A stretch of 39,514 bases of DNA from Bacilli bacterium (GCA_016935815.1 JAFGQH010000060.1:1-39514), one strand, 5' to 3'; counted from the stretch's first letter, positions 1 through 8,530 are shown. A program made the numbers and translations. The notes: generated from the letters alone by a model not told the origin.

Positions 1-79
1 AATGCAGGAAGGTATTCAAGGCGACATAACCAAGTATGGCCGTTATGATGATTTTCAGAATCATGTCAAATGAAATCAT
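1..79 (-). CDS. Partial small membrane protein (N-terminal 26 residues only)
   Basis: The reading frame opens with ATG at 79 and runs off the window edge. It encodes MISFDMILKIIITAILGYVA followed by LNTFLH, a start with one strongly hydrophobic segment typical of an inner-membrane protein. A good ribosome binding site (AGGAGAGA) precedes it inside the end of the kinase gene. The ATG overlaps the kinase stop codon as ATGA, so translation is probably coupled to the kinase. Too little is present to name a family. Confidence 0.6.
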   Translation of the reverse strand, partial: MISFDMILKIIITAILGYVALNTFLH

Positions 80-627
80 GTCTCTCTCCTTATAAATGGA
101 CGAACCAGATTCAACAGTTCTTCCAATGGTAATTCATGGGTGATTCGCAACACTGGCACCTTGACATCTTCCAGCCATAGCAAGTGCTGACGTCTGGAAC
201 GCAAAGTATCCGGATTGTCCTCATACTCACCCACCCATTGCAAGAAACTCAAGTGTTGTTCGTAAAGATCGCCTCCAAGTTGAATCCGGTCTCCAAAACG
301 CTCTTTTTCGCGTTCCTGGATTCGTTTCAAACGAATATTGAGATCCAAATTGAGATAGACAAACAAATCGACCTCTGATTTTAAGTCATCGGCAATCCCC
401 ACCAAAGAACCTGCTATCACTGCAGGTTTTGTTTTGGACAAAGCCGCTTGGATCAAATTGCTTGCTTCTTGGTTGGTGTATCGCTCGGTAAACGGTGGAT
501 CGGTTTTCTTCCAGAGATAGTCATCGACATCGATGAACTGATATCCGAACGTCTTGCATATGTTCTTTGCAAGCGTGGTCGATCCAGAACCTGAGGAACC
601 GAAGATATTGATCAGATGTTGTTTCAT
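76..627 (-). CDS. P-loop nucleotide kinase-like protein
   Basis: A 183-residue protein with a nucleotide-binding loop at residues 10-18 (GSSGSGSTT), then a DVDDY motif near residue 35 and an arginine-rich lid-like region (RLKRIQEREKERFGDR) near 100-115. This layout fits small adenylate/shikimate/cytidylate-type kinases. The usual Walker A lysine is replaced by Ser16, as in some 'GxSGSGTTTL' P-loop proteins, so the substrate cannot be told. I chose ATG at 627, preceded by AGGTG, over a GTG at 633 that has no ribosome binding site. The gene follows the ABC permease closely and ends in an ATGA overlap with the next gene, so it belongs to the same operon. Confidence 0.75.
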   Translation of the reverse strand: MKQHLINIFGSSGSGSTTLAKNICKTFGYQFIDVDDYLWKKTDPPFTERYTNQEASNLIQAALSKTKPAVIAGSLVGIADDLKSEVDLFVYLNLDLNIRLKRIQEREKERFGDRIQLGGDLYEQHLSFLQWVGEYEDNPDTLRSRRQHLLWLEDVKVPVLRITHELPLEELLNLVRPFIRRET

Positions 628-633
628 AAGCAC

Positions 634-1809
634 CTATTTGTTAAACATGATTTTCTCACTGTTGAACATTCTATTCAAGATAATAACAAAAAACGTAAGA
701 TAGACGAGATTGGCTCCAATCGTAATCAATAGATAGGTTAAAGCATTTGTATCAAATGTAAAGATTGCGGTCAAGGCTTGGACGGAATTGTAAATTGGCA
801 GTAAATACATATAGAAATTGGTATTGGCTCCATTTCCAAACATCGAAGAAATCGATACAAGAATCGTCAGTATATAGATAGGTACGATCATGGATGAAGC
901 TTCCTTCAGACTCTTCGCATAAGCAGAAATAATCGAGATGACACCGACGATGACGAACACGGTTGAGAATAGAATCAAAAGAATCTGACTGAAATCCCAT
1001 ACCGTATACATCGAGATATCGATGTTGCTTGTGGATTGTAATAACTTAGGCAAAGAAGCGATGATTCCAATGAACGAAGATGTCGCGGAAATCAATGTTA
1101 AGACCGATAATGCAAAAATCTTTCCAATCGCAATTTCTCGCCGTTTCACAGGAGTTACCAAGAGGGTTGCGATAGTGCCTCTCTCCTTTTCCCCGGCAAT
1201 CGATTCCGGACCAATCGCCATCGCTCCAGAGAATAAGAACATAATGATCAGCATCGGTAATAAGGAGGCCATCATTGTACCGGCAATTCCATTTTGATCC
1301 AATGGAGTGCCATTTTGAACATAGTTGAAATAGGTTGTATCGCCGTAAAGATCATAGCTGAGAGTGGAACGATAGACCATCAAATAATTCGCAAACGTTC
1401 CATAGATGGTTGTCGAAGCGATTTCATTTGGATTGTAGTAAATCTGAACATCCGGTTTCGTTCCGGTTCCGTCATAAGTATCGATATTATCGGCGAACTG
1501 GATCAACAAATCCCAATTCGCATTATCGATATCGGTTTCGTATTCCGCCACTTGAGTGGAATCGATTGCGATGACGTAAAAGGTATCCGAATTTGCATCT
1601 TGATCATAGATATTCTTGAATTCCAGTTGCGGATTCACAATCGCAACTTGGTAAATATCTTGATTCATCGTGTTTTGCAAAGCTGTACCAATAAAGGTAT
1701 AGATCAAGAAAATCATCAGACCTGGCATCAACATAACGGTCAAAACCAAACGTTTGTCCTTGATGACACGATCCCATTCCTTCTTGAAGATCGTCAATAT
1801 GTTTTTCAT
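634..1809 (-). CDS. natB: ABC-2 type transporter permease, NatB-like
   Basis: A 391-residue membrane protein with the ABC-2 permease layout: a short cytoplasmic N-terminus (MKNILTIFKKEWDRVIKDKR), a first membrane helix near residues 22-42, a large extracytoplasmic domain to about 180, and a block of helices filling the C-terminal half. The motif GEKERGTIATLLVTPVKR between helices is the conserved coupling segment of this family. Its ATG overlaps the stop of the ATPase gene upstream (ATGA at 1806-1809), so the two subunits are made together. In Bacillus NatAB exports sodium, but related pairs export other substrates, so the gene name is by similarity only. Confidence 0.8.
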   Translation of the reverse strand: MKNILTIFKKEWDRVIKDKRLVLTVMLMPGLMIFLIYTFIGTALQNTMNQDIYQVAIVNPQLEFKNIYDQDANSDTFYVIAIDSTQVAEYETDIDNANWDLLIQFADNIDTYDGTGTKPDVQIYYNPNEIASTTIYGTFANYLMVYRSTLSYDLYGDTTYFNYVQNGTPLDQNGIAGTMMASLLPMLIIMFLFSGAMAIGPESIAGEKERGTIATLLVTPVKRREIAIGKIFALSVLTLISATSSFIGIIASLPKLLQSTSNIDISMYTVWDFSQILLILFSTVFVIVGVISIISAYAKSLKEASSMIVPIYILTILVSISSMFGNGANTNFYMYLLPIYNSVQALTAIFTFDTNALTYLLITIGANLVYLTFFVIILNRMFNSEKIMFNK

Positions 1810-2579
1810 ACGGTCTCACTTCCTTCCACGAGGTGGAAGAAATAGTCTTCCAAAGAGGGTTGACCCTTCATGATATTGCTTAAGCTATCTTCTACTTTGA
1901 GTTTCCCGTCGATGATGATGCCGACGCGATCGCAGATCTTTTCAACCAAAGAGAAAATATGGGTGGAAACAATGATCGTTTTTCCATTGTTTTTCAGCTC
2001 ATTTAGATAATCTGTGACCACCTTAGCGGTCAAAACATCCAAACCATTGGTCGGTTCATCAAAGATGATGATTTCCGGATCATGAACCAAAGATACTACG
2101 AGTTGAACTTTCTGACGCATACCGGTCGACAATTCTCCGACTTTGACTTCAGCGAACTTGTCGATGCCAAAGCGTTCAAACATCATCGCTTTGCGCTGAT
2201 TGCTTGTTTCTTCATCGATTCCATGCAGTTTCGAAAAATAATCATATAGATAGTTTGGAGTAAAGAAATCCTCCAATTTCAAATCACTTGTTAAAAAGCC
2301 GATTGCAGAACGAACTTTCTCTTCTTCTTTCACGACTGAGAAATTATCAATCAAGATATCTCCTGTATCGGGTTTGATCAAAGTAGATATACATCGCAAT
2401 GTTGTTGTCTTACCAGCGCCGTTTGGTCCTAGTAATCCAAAAATCTCACCTTTGTATGCATCAAAAGAAAGACCGTTGACGGCGACCTTTTTCGGGTCGT
2501 CTGTTCTTTCGATTCGGCGTTGTTTTTTACTCAGATGAAAGGTTTTCGTGATGTTTATAACAGATACTGTTTTTTCCAT
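1806..2579 (-). CDS. natA: ABC transporter ATPase, NatA-like
   Basis: A 257-residue nucleotide-binding subunit. Walker A is GPNGAGKTT at 51-59, the signature is LSTGMRQK at 150-157, Walker B and the catalytic Glu are IIIFDEPTNG at 170-179, and the H-loop is in VSTHIF. The start is the ATG at 2579, which has GGAGGCG four bases upstream; an in-frame start at 2615 would place that ribosome binding site inside the gene. It energises the permease encoded directly downstream, probably to export an ion, lipid or peptide. A promoter lies just upstream and the gene leads the operon natA-natB-kinase-membrane protein. Confidence 0.88.
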   Translation of the reverse strand: MEKTVSVINITKTFHLSKKQRRIERTDDPKKVAVNGLSFDAYKGEIFGLLGPNGAGKTTTLRCISTLIKPDTGDILIDNFSVVKEEEKVRSAIGFLTSDLKLEDFFTPNYLYDYFSKLHGIDEETSNQRKAMMFERFGIDKFAEVKVGELSTGMRQKVQLVVSLVHDPEIIIFDEPTNGLDVLTAKVVTDYLNELKNNGKTIIVSTHIFSLVEKICDRVGIIIDGKLKVEDSLSNIMKGQPSLEDYFFHLVEGSETV

Positions 2580-2605
2580 TGAAACGCCTCCATAATTCAA
2601 TAAAT

Positions 2606-2634
2606 AGTTTACCAAAAAAAGCCGAATTTAGCAA
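2606..2634 (-). promoter_or_regulatory. Putative promoter of the natAB operon
   Basis: A -35 TTGCTA (2629-2634), 17-base spacer and -10 TAAACT (2606-2611), with TGG just before the -10 as in extended -10 promoters. It lies between the rplT terminator and the natA start. Confidence 0.5.
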
Positions 2635-2643
2635 ACGAATATC

Positions 2644-2670
2644 AAAAAAAAAGTCTATCGGATAGACTTT
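2644..2670 (-). terminator. Intrinsic terminator of infC-rpmI-rplT
   Basis: The inverted repeat AAAGTCTA...TAGACTTT with a five-base loop is followed, on the minus strand, by a run of nine T. It begins a few bases after the rplT stop codon. Confidence 0.88.
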
Positions 2671-2676
2671 AATTTC

Positions 2677-3045
2677 TTATTTGGAAGTTTTTTCCAAAGC
2701 TTTTTGTGCTTGCTTGCAAAGAGCAGCGAATCCTTTGGCATCGTTAATGGCGATATCAGCCAAAACCTTGCGGTTAACTTCGATGTTTGCGAGCTTCAAA
2801 CCGTTGATCAATCTTGAGTAAGACATTTCATTCAATCTAGCTGCCGCATTGATTCTTGTGATCCATAATTTACGGAAATCTCTTTTTCTTCTACGACGAT
2901 CTCTATAAGCGTATTTCAAAGAGTGCATTACTTGCTCTTTGGCTGTCTTGTAGAGTAGATGTTTCGCGCCGTAATAACCTTTTGCAAGTTTTAACGTTTT
3001 TCTTCTTCTTTGTCTTGTTACAAAGCTACCTTTTACACGTGGCAT
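2677..3045 (-). CDS. rplT: Large-subunit ribosomal protein bL20
   Basis: A 122-residue, very basic protein that begins [16 protein letters not shown] and contains the family segment [20 protein letters not shown]. It has the normal length and full conservation along the chain. L20 binds 23S rRNA early in 50S assembly. In Bacillus subtilis it also represses its own operon through the infC leader, and the leader seen here upstream of infC suggests the same feedback. It is last in the operon, 16 bases after rpmI, with AGAGGTG as ribosome binding site and a terminator right after the stop. Confidence 0.98.
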   Translation of the reverse strand: MPRVKGSFVTRQRRRKTLKLAKGYYGAKHLLYKTAKEQVMHSLKYAYRDRRRRKRDFRKLWITRINAAARLNEMSYSRLINGLKLANIEVNRKVLADIAINDAKGFAALCKQAQKALEKTSK

Positions 3046-3061
3046 TCTTCTTCACCTCTTC

Positions 3062-3259
3062 TTATAGATAAGGAACCTGATGTTTGATTCTCTTCACATC
3101 TGAAGTAGAAACATCTTCGGTTCTTCTCGATTGGCGGTTTTGTTTTGGTGTTTTGTGGCTCATTAAATGGCCTTGAAAAGTCGATGGTCTTGTTAATTTG
3201 CCAGACCCGGTACGTTTTAGTCTTTTCTTGGTACCTGAATGTGATCTCATTTTCGGCAT
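3062..3259 (-). CDS. rpmI: Large-subunit ribosomal protein bL35
   Basis: A 65-residue basic protein beginning MPKMRSHSGTKKRLKRTGSG, which is the canonical L35 N-terminus, at the usual length of 64-66 residues. It is a structural component of the 50S subunit. It sits between infC and rplT in the order found across Bacillota, with gaps of 18 and 16 bases, so all three are read from one transcript. Confidence 0.98.
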   Translation of the reverse strand: MPKMRSHSGTKKRLKRTGSGKLTRPSTFQGHLMSHKTPKQNRQSRRTEDVSTSDVKRIKHQVPYL

Positions 3260-3277
3260 AGCAGTTTCTCCTTTGTA

Positions 3278-3820
3278 TTAGTTTTTGTTAGGTCCTAACG
3301 TCATAGATATATATCTACCTTCATGGGTAATCTTACCTTCTATTTCACCGAATTCACTACATCCTTCAGCGAATTGTTGCAACACAGTTTTTCCTTGTTC
3401 GATCAAGGTTGGCACGTAACGGTATGGCAGACGAATCGATACTTTGAGTTTGTTGCCCTTGCTTAGAAACTTGTTTCCGTTTCGAAGTTTGGTTTCAAAG
3501 TCATGTTTCTCGATAACTGCAGTCATACGAATCTCTTTCAGTTCGACTGTCTTTTGATGTTTTTTCGCTTCTTTGGCTTTGCGTTGTTGTTCATAGCGAT
3601 ATTTGCTATAATCAAGTAATTTGCAAACCGGTGGCTTAGCTTGTGGCGCTACGCATACCAAATCGAAGCCCTCGTCTTGAGCGACGCGATAGGCTTCACG
3701 AGAAGACATCACACCGAACTGTTGTCCGTCCTGACCGATCAATCTGACTTCACGAAAACGTACGTTCTCATTTACAAAAGTGTTGTCTCGTTTGACTGGT
3801 TTTTCATTGTTATATAGGAT
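3278..3820 (-). CDS. infC: Translation initiation factor IF-3, apparent AUC start
   Basis: IF-3 keeps the 30S subunit free and checks start-codon pairing. The N-domain motif FVNENVRFREVRLIGQDGQQ and the C-domain motifs KEIRMTAVIEKHDFETK and EGRYISM are clear. No ATG, GTG or TTG sits at a usable distance from the strong GGAGGTG at 3827-3833; the in-frame codon six bases after it is ATC (3818-3820), giving 180 residues, the usual IF-3 length. IF-3 genes commonly use AUU or related non-canonical starts so that IF-3 limits its own synthesis, which fits. An open frame continues upstream to an ATG at 3910, but that stretch is the attenuator leader, so I reject it. The gene leads infC-rpmI-rplT. Confidence 0.92.
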   Translation of the reverse strand: MLYNNEKPVKRDNTFVNENVRFREVRLIGQDGQQFGVMSSREAYRVAQDEGFDLVCVAPQAKPPVCKLLDYSKYRYEQQRKAKEAKKHQKTVELKEIRMTAVIEKHDFETKLRNGNKFLSKGNKLKVSIRLPYRYVPTLIEQGKTVLQQFAEGCSEFGEIEGKITHEGRYISMTLGPNKN

Positions 3821-3828
3821 ATTAAACA

Positions 3829-3972
3829 CCTCCAAGGTAATAAAAAAGTGGATACCGTTATTAGGGTACCCACATACATTCATGCTAACAAAAGTTTTAC
3901 CGAACAGCATGGACCCATTGATTGTTTCAATCGGGTGAGAAGTGGGTACTTCTTCTTTCTACGGTTAAGACC
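3829..3972 (-). promoter_or_regulatory. infC operon leader, L20-leader-like attenuator
   Basis: About 145 bases of untranslated leader lie between the predicted transcription start (about 3972) and the infC ribosome binding site. It holds a hairpin (GATTG-AAA-CAATC near 3917-3933), an intrinsic terminator at 3842-3873, and an upstream segment GTACCCAC (plus-strand GTGGGTAC at 3942-3949) that can pair over eight bases with the terminator's GTGGGTAC (plus-strand 3866-3873). These two pairings exclude each other, as in an attenuator. In Bacillus L20 binding to such a leader favours termination. Position and architecture match; a covariance search was not possible here. Confidence 0.72.
3842..3873 (-). 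terminator. Intrinsic terminator inside the infC leader (attenuator)
   Basis: Nine-pair stem GTGGGTACC/GGTATCCAC (one G-U pair) with an eight-base loop, followed on the minus strand by TTTTTTATT. It lies upstream of the infC start, so it can only act by premature termination. Confidence 0.82.
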
Positions 3973-3978
3973 ATTATG

Positions 3979-4007
3979 ATTATATTATAATCAGGTTGTT
4001 TTGTCAA
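3979..4007 (-). promoter_or_regulatory. Perfect consensus promoter of infC-rpmI-rplT
   Basis: TTGACA (4002-4007), 17-base spacer, TATAAT (3979-3984). Both boxes and the spacing are exact housekeeping-sigma consensus. It starts ten bases beyond the glmU stop codon, so the operon does not depend on glm transcription. Confidence 0.92.
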
Positions 4008-4017
4008 CCTTTTTATT

Positions 4018-5391
4018 TCAGTCTTGGTCTTTTTTCAATTTCATGTAATTTTCTTTGTTGACTTGGTACGCTCTGGCGATTGCCAGGGTTCCTTTCGGTA
4101 CATTTTTGTTTAAGGTTGAGCCAGCAGCGATGAAGGAATCATCGTGTACTTCGATCGGTGCGATCAAATTGACATTGCAACCGACAAAGACATTATCACC
4201 AATGATCGTCTTATACTTGTTCGACCCATCATAGTTGACAGTGATAGCCCCGCATCCAAAGTTGACATGATTACCGATTTCCGCATCTCCAATATACGCA
4301 AGATGAGATGCCTTGGTGTTTTCACCGGTACTCGATTTCTTGATTTCAACGAAGTTACCGATCCGGTTTCTCGGGCCAATATCCGCACCATCACGAAGAT
4401 GTGCAAATGGTCCGACAGTGGTATATTCTTGAACTCTGGAATTGTATACAAGAGAGTGCTTGCAAACGACAGATTCACCTATCTCACTGTTATGAATTTC
4501 CGTGTTTGGTCCAATTTGAGCACCTTTCTTGACGATGGAATTTCCCGTGATATAGGTATTTGGATGAATCGTGACATTTTCTTCGATAACTACGTTATGA
4601 CCAATGGTAATTGTTTCTGGATTGATCATCGCAACGCCTTTGATCATCAAAGCGCGATTGATGTCATTGCGAAGTTTTCCTTCTGCCACAGACAAGGCAT
4701 AGAGATCATTGACTCCCATTGCTTTGTAGGAGGTTTTTAGAACATAAGTACCCATGTTGGCATTTTCGTTTTTCAGGATTTTAACGATATCGGTTAAATA
4801 ATATTCCCCTTTGGAATTGTCGTTTGTAACCTGATCCAATGCTTGGAACAAGAGATTGTTCTTGATGATATAGATTCCCGTGTTGATTTCTTTGATTGCT
4901 TTTTGTACATTCGTTGCGTCATTTTCTTCGATGATGGAATCCAAACTGTCGTTGCCGTTACGAATGATTCGTCCATAACCGAACGGATCATCGACGATGG
5001 TAGTCACGACGGTGAGGTCGTTTCCATATTCTTTATGATCATTGATTGCTTCTGCAATTACGGTCTCATTGATAAGAGGCATGTCTCCCGGTAAGATGAT
5101 GGTAAAACCATCCATATCTGTCATTTTGTCCTTTGCCATTTTGACTGCGTGTCCGGTTCCCAATTGTTCCTCTTGAACTGCATAGGTAACCGTATCATTC
5201 AGGATATCCATCATGATTTCTTTTTTATGACCGACGACGACAATCAATTCGTCGAGCAAACCGGTATTCTTCAAATTCTCAACGATGTAGGCAATCATCG
5301 GTTTTCTGAGCAATGGGTAAGCGCATTTCGGCAATTCAGTTTTCATTCTTGTGCCTTTTCCGGCAGCTAAAACAATCGCGTATTTTCTCAT
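4018..5391 (-). CDS. glmU: Bifunctional GlcNAc-1-P uridyltransferase / glucosamine-1-P acetyltransferase
   Basis: A 457-residue enzyme making UDP-GlcNAc in two steps: acetylation of glucosamine-1-phosphate, then uridylyl transfer. The N-terminal pyrophosphorylase domain shows LAAGKGTRM (8-16), QLGTGHA (77-82 region) and a metal-binding Asp in GDMP (103). The C-terminal left-handed beta helix from about 255 carries GPFAHLR and the acetyltransferase histidine in ASHLAYIGD (His363), plus GCGAITVNYDG. Length equals the family norm. The ATG overlaps the glmM stop (ATGA), so it is coupled to the enzyme that makes its substrate. No terminator follows before the infC promoter. Confidence 0.97.
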   Translation of the reverse strand: MRKYAIVLAAGKGTRMKTELPKCAYPLLRKPMIAYIVENLKNTGLLDELIVVVGHKKEIMMDILNDTVTYAVQEEQLGTGHAVKMAKDKMTDMDGFTIILPGDMPLINETVIAEAINDHKEYGNDLTVVTTIVDDPFGYGRIIRNGNDSLDSIIEENDATNVQKAIKEINTGIYIIKNNLLFQALDQVTNDNSKGEYYLTDIVKILKNENANMGTYVLKTSYKAMGVNDLYALSVAEGKLRNDINRALMIKGVAMINPETITIGHNVVIEENVTIHPNTYITGNSIVKKGAQIGPNTEIHNSEIGESVVCKHSLVYNSRVQEYTTVGPFAHLRDGADIGPRNRIGNFVEIKKSSTGENTKASHLAYIGDAEIGNHVNFGCGAITVNYDGSNKYKTIIGDNVFVGCNVNLIAPIEVHDDSFIAAGSTLNKNVPKGTLAIARAYQVNKENYMKLKKDQD

Positions 5392-6695
5392 TTTTCCATT
5401 CCTTTCAATAATTGCTCCAAGGCAGAACGGATTCGATTGATGATTTCATCTACTTTGTCTTCCGTTTTTGCGGAAGCGGAAATGCGAATCAATGGTTCTG
5501 TTCCGGATGCTCTGACCAAGACCTTACCATGGTCTTTCAGTTCATATTGAATTGCTTCCACTAAGGAAACAATCTCTGGGTGATTCACTAAATCTTTGTG
5601 TTCTGTTTTGATATTATGAAGTCGATCCGGATAAATAACAATATCTTGGATCAAGTCCTGAACTCTACATTGTTTCTCTTCGAGAATATGGACCAGATAT
5701 GCCGCATTCAATACTCCATCACCGCTGATGAACAATTCTTTGTTGATGACATGACCGGAGTTTTCACCCCCGATTACGGCGTCATAACTGCTCATTGCTT
5801 GAATCACGTATTTATCTCCTATATCGGTTAGTACCGTATTTATTCCTTGTTTTTTGAGTGCTTCGACAATTCCCATATTGCTCATCTTCGTAAGAACGAC
5901 GATATCATTGTTTAGCTTACCTTTTTCCTTCAAATAGCAGGCGAAGATATAGATCATCAAATCTCCATCGATGATTTTTCCTTCGTTGTCACAGGTCAAA
6001 ACACGATCGCCGTCACCATCAAATGCAAAGCCGATGTCAAATTTATTTTGTTTGACAAAATCGATAACGGTATTCATATGAGTGCTACCCACACCTAAAT
6101 TGATATTAGTCCCATTCGGATTGTCTCCGATGAATTCCAAATCATTGGAAATTTGGCGAAAGATATGCTTTGCATTCTTTATCCCCGCACCATTGGCTAA
6201 ATCTAATGCAATTTTAAGATTGCTCTTACCTAGAAAATCATCGTAAAGGTGAGTATATTCCATCAAAGGATTTTGATACTCCAATTCATGGCCCCTAGAA
6301 GTTTCGGGAACCCGGATAGCACCATCGATGACTTGTTCGATGACGGTTTCTTGATTCGGTGTTGATTTGAACCCTTTATCAAAGACTTTGATTCCATTAT
6401 CTTGATATGGATTGTGGCTGGCTGTCACCATAATACCCATGCACTGTTCTTTCACTGTCATATAGGCAAGCACTGGAGTCGCTTGAATATCGATATCCAA
6501 AACATCCAGCCCTGCATCCAGACAACCCTTTTTGATTGCTTTCACAATCATATGACCGGATTCTCTTGTATCTCTTGAAACAATGACTTTATCGGTGTCT
6601 AGCAATCGCAAACTCTTCCCTACGGAATAAGCAAGAGATTCCGTGATGAATTCATATGCCAAACCACGGATACCATCCGTACCAAAATACTTCAT
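5388..6695 (-). CDS. glmM: Phosphoglucosamine mutase
   Basis: A 435-residue alpha-D-phosphohexomutase converting glucosamine-6-phosphate to glucosamine-1-phosphate. The phosphoserine loop is TASHNP with Ser93, the magnesium loop is DGDGDR at 226-231, a sugar-binding GGENSGH loop follows, and the phosphate-binding RASGTEPLIRI lies near 400. FGTDGIRG at the N-terminus marks the GlmM subfamily rather than phosphoglucomutases. It begins eight bases after glmS with TAGGAGCG as ribosome binding site and ends overlapping glmU, completing glmS-glmM-glmU. Confidence 0.96.
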   Translation of the reverse strand: MKYFGTDGIRGLAYEFITESLAYSVGKSLRLLDTDKVIVSRDTRESGHMIVKAIKKGCLDAGLDVLDIDIQATPVLAYMTVKEQCMGIMVTASHNPYQDNGIKVFDKGFKSTPNQETVIEQVIDGAIRVPETSRGHELEYQNPLMEYTHLYDDFLGKSNLKIALDLANGAGIKNAKHIFRQISNDLEFIGDNPNGTNINLGVGSTHMNTVIDFVKQNKFDIGFAFDGDGDRVLTCDNEGKIIDGDLMIYIFACYLKEKGKLNNDIVVLTKMSNMGIVEALKKQGINTVLTDIGDKYVIQAMSSYDAVIGGENSGHVINKELFISGDGVLNAAYLVHILEEKQCRVQDLIQDIVIYPDRLHNIKTEHKDLVNHPEIVSLVEAIQYELKDHGKVLVRASGTEPLIRISASAKTEDKVDEIINRIRSALEQLLKGMEK

Positions 6696-6703
6696 AATCG
6701 CTC

Positions 6704-8503
6704 CTACTCTACCGTAACTGATTTTGCTAAGTTTCTAGGTTTATCGATGTCTTTTCCCATATCCAACGCTTTATAATAAGCGATTAACTGTGTCGGTATT
6801 ACCGCCAAAGCAGGGCTTAAGAGATCATGAACATCCATTAAGATGATATCATCTTCTGGTTCGCTTGTATCATTCGTGGAAATCACAAGTACATCAGCAC
6901 CTCTTGATTTTACTTCCTGAATGTTGGAACGGGTGTTCTTGTTGATGTGGCGTTGCGTAATGATTGCGATAACAGGAACATCTTCTTCAATCAAAGCGAT
7001 CGTACCGTGTTTCAATTCTCCGGCAGCGAAACCTTCTGTTTGAATATAAGAGATTTCTTTTAGTTTTAACGCTGCTTCCAAACTGGTGTAATAGTCGATT
7101 CCTCTACCAATATAAAAACAATTGCGTTTGATCAGGTGTGATTGCACCAAATCATGGATATACTCTTTTTTATCAATGATTGCCTCCATAGCGACTGCTA
7201 AGCGAGACATCTCTTTGATCATGTCGATTTTCGGGTTATCAGCCAATACATAAGCCAATATTGCCAAGACTGCGATTTGGCCGACATAAGCTTTCGTGGA
7301 TGCAACAGCAATCTCAGGTCCTGCATGGATCAAGAGATAGTTCGTTGCTTCTCTAGCTAAGGTCGATGTTTTGACATTGGTGATTGTCAAGGATGGATAG
7401 CCCATCTTGTTGATATCAACCAAACAAGCTCTTAAATCGGCAGTTTCTCCGGATTGGGAAATCAAGATGAATGCTGCCTCTTTTTCAAGCAATGGTTTGT
7501 TGTAAGCAAACTCGCTGGCAATGAATACTTCAGTAGGTATCTTTGTCAAAGTCTCAAAATTAATTTTGCCAACAAAACCTGCATGCATGCTAGTTCCAGC
7601 CGCAAGGATATAGATGCGTTTCTTATTTGCAAACAAATCCAATACGTCTTGTTTGATATGAAACCGATTGTCTTTGATATAGTTTGTCATAATCTTGCGA
7701 ATCACCGACGGTTGTTCACAGATTTCTTTCAACATATAGTGATCATACCCGCCGCGGTTGATCTCATCGTCATTCAAACTGACTTCATGTCGGATTGGCG
7801 TGAATTCGATCCCGATTGGATCATACATCGAGAAACGATATTCGTTATCTACTTTTTCTGCTTTAACAAAGGTCTTGTCTTCAATGACATAATACTCACT
7901 GGAAACACCAACAAAGGCCATCAAATCGGACGCAAGACAAACGCCGTCATTGCGTAATCCAAGCAATAAAGGAGATTTGTTCTTTCCGGCATAGATGATG
8001 TTCGGATTCAACTTATCAATGATCAGCAATGCATAAGATCCTTCCAACATTGCCAAAGCTTTTCGAATAGCCAGTTCCACCGGATAAGATACTGCGAAGT
8101 ATTCGATCAGGTTGGCGATGACTTCTGTGTCCGTTTCCGAAGTAAAATACACCGCACTCAAATATTTCGCAACCAATTCCTTGTAGTTTTCAATCACGCC
8201 ATTATGGACGATGACAAAACGACCGGATTGACTGGAATGCGGATGAGAATTGATATGATTGGGAGCTCCGTGTGTCGCCCAACGCGTATGACCGATACCG
8301 AAGTGGTTGTCTCCATTGTAGTCAAAATCGTGTTTCAGATGTTTGACTCTCCCCTTGTCTTTATATGTGACAAAGCGATCCGTATTTAGATTATGATAAC
8401 AAATACCGCAAGAATCGTATCCGCGGTATTCCAGTTTCTTTAATCCATTCAAAATAACGTCAGTAGCCTTAAGGTCACCGAAATAGCCTACGATTCCGCA
8501 CAT
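6704..8503 (-). CDS. glmS: Glutamine--fructose-6-phosphate aminotransferase (isomerizing)
   Basis: A 599-residue enzyme that makes glucosamine-6-phosphate from fructose-6-phosphate and glutamine, the entry to amino-sugar synthesis. Cys2 of MCGIVGYFG is the Ntn glutaminase nucleophile, with RGYDS, HTRWATHG and HNGVIENY conserved. Two SIS sugar-isomerase domains follow (AAGTSMHAG, ISQSGETADL, GRGIDYYTSLE) and the C-terminus PRNLAKSVTVE is the family hallmark. It leads the glm operon from its own strong promoter. The short leader (about 20 bases after the predicted start of transcription) has no room for a glmS ribozyme, so ribozyme feedback as in Bacillus is absent here. Confidence 0.97.
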   Translation of the reverse strand: MCGIVGYFGDLKATDVILNGLKKLEYRGYDSCGICYHNLNTDRFVTYKDKGRVKHLKHDFDYNGDNHFGIGHTRWATHGAPNHINSHPHSSQSGRFVIVHNGVIENYKELVAKYLSAVYFTSETDTEVIANLIEYFAVSYPVELAIRKALAMLEGSYALLIIDKLNPNIIYAGKNKSPLLLGLRNDGVCLASDLMAFVGVSSEYYVIEDKTFVKAEKVDNEYRFSMYDPIGIEFTPIRHEVSLNDDEINRGGYDHYMLKEICEQPSVIRKIMTNYIKDNRFHIKQDVLDLFANKKRIYILAAGTSMHAGFVGKINFETLTKIPTEVFIASEFAYNKPLLEKEAAFILISQSGETADLRACLVDINKMGYPSLTITNVKTSTLAREATNYLLIHAGPEIAVASTKAYVGQIAVLAILAYVLADNPKIDMIKEMSRLAVAMEAIIDKKEYIHDLVQSHLIKRNCFYIGRGIDYYTSLEAALKLKEISYIQTEGFAAGELKHGTIALIEEDVPVIAIITQRHINKNTRSNIQEVKSRGADVLVISTNDTSEPEDDIILMDVHDLLSPALAVIPTQLIAYYKALDMGKDIDKPRNLAKSVTVE

Positions 8504-8530
8504 ACCTATCCTCCTATACGTAACACAATC

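Noticed and set aside
3821-3910. N-terminal extension of IF-3 from an ATG at 3910
   Set aside because: The stretch codes across the attenuator terminator and the ribosome binding site of infC, has no ribosome binding site of its own, and would add 30 residues not seen in IF-3.
4144-4740. 198-residue open frame on the plus strand
   Set aside because: It is antisense to the clear glmU gene, lacks a ribosome binding site, and its protein has no recognisable features.
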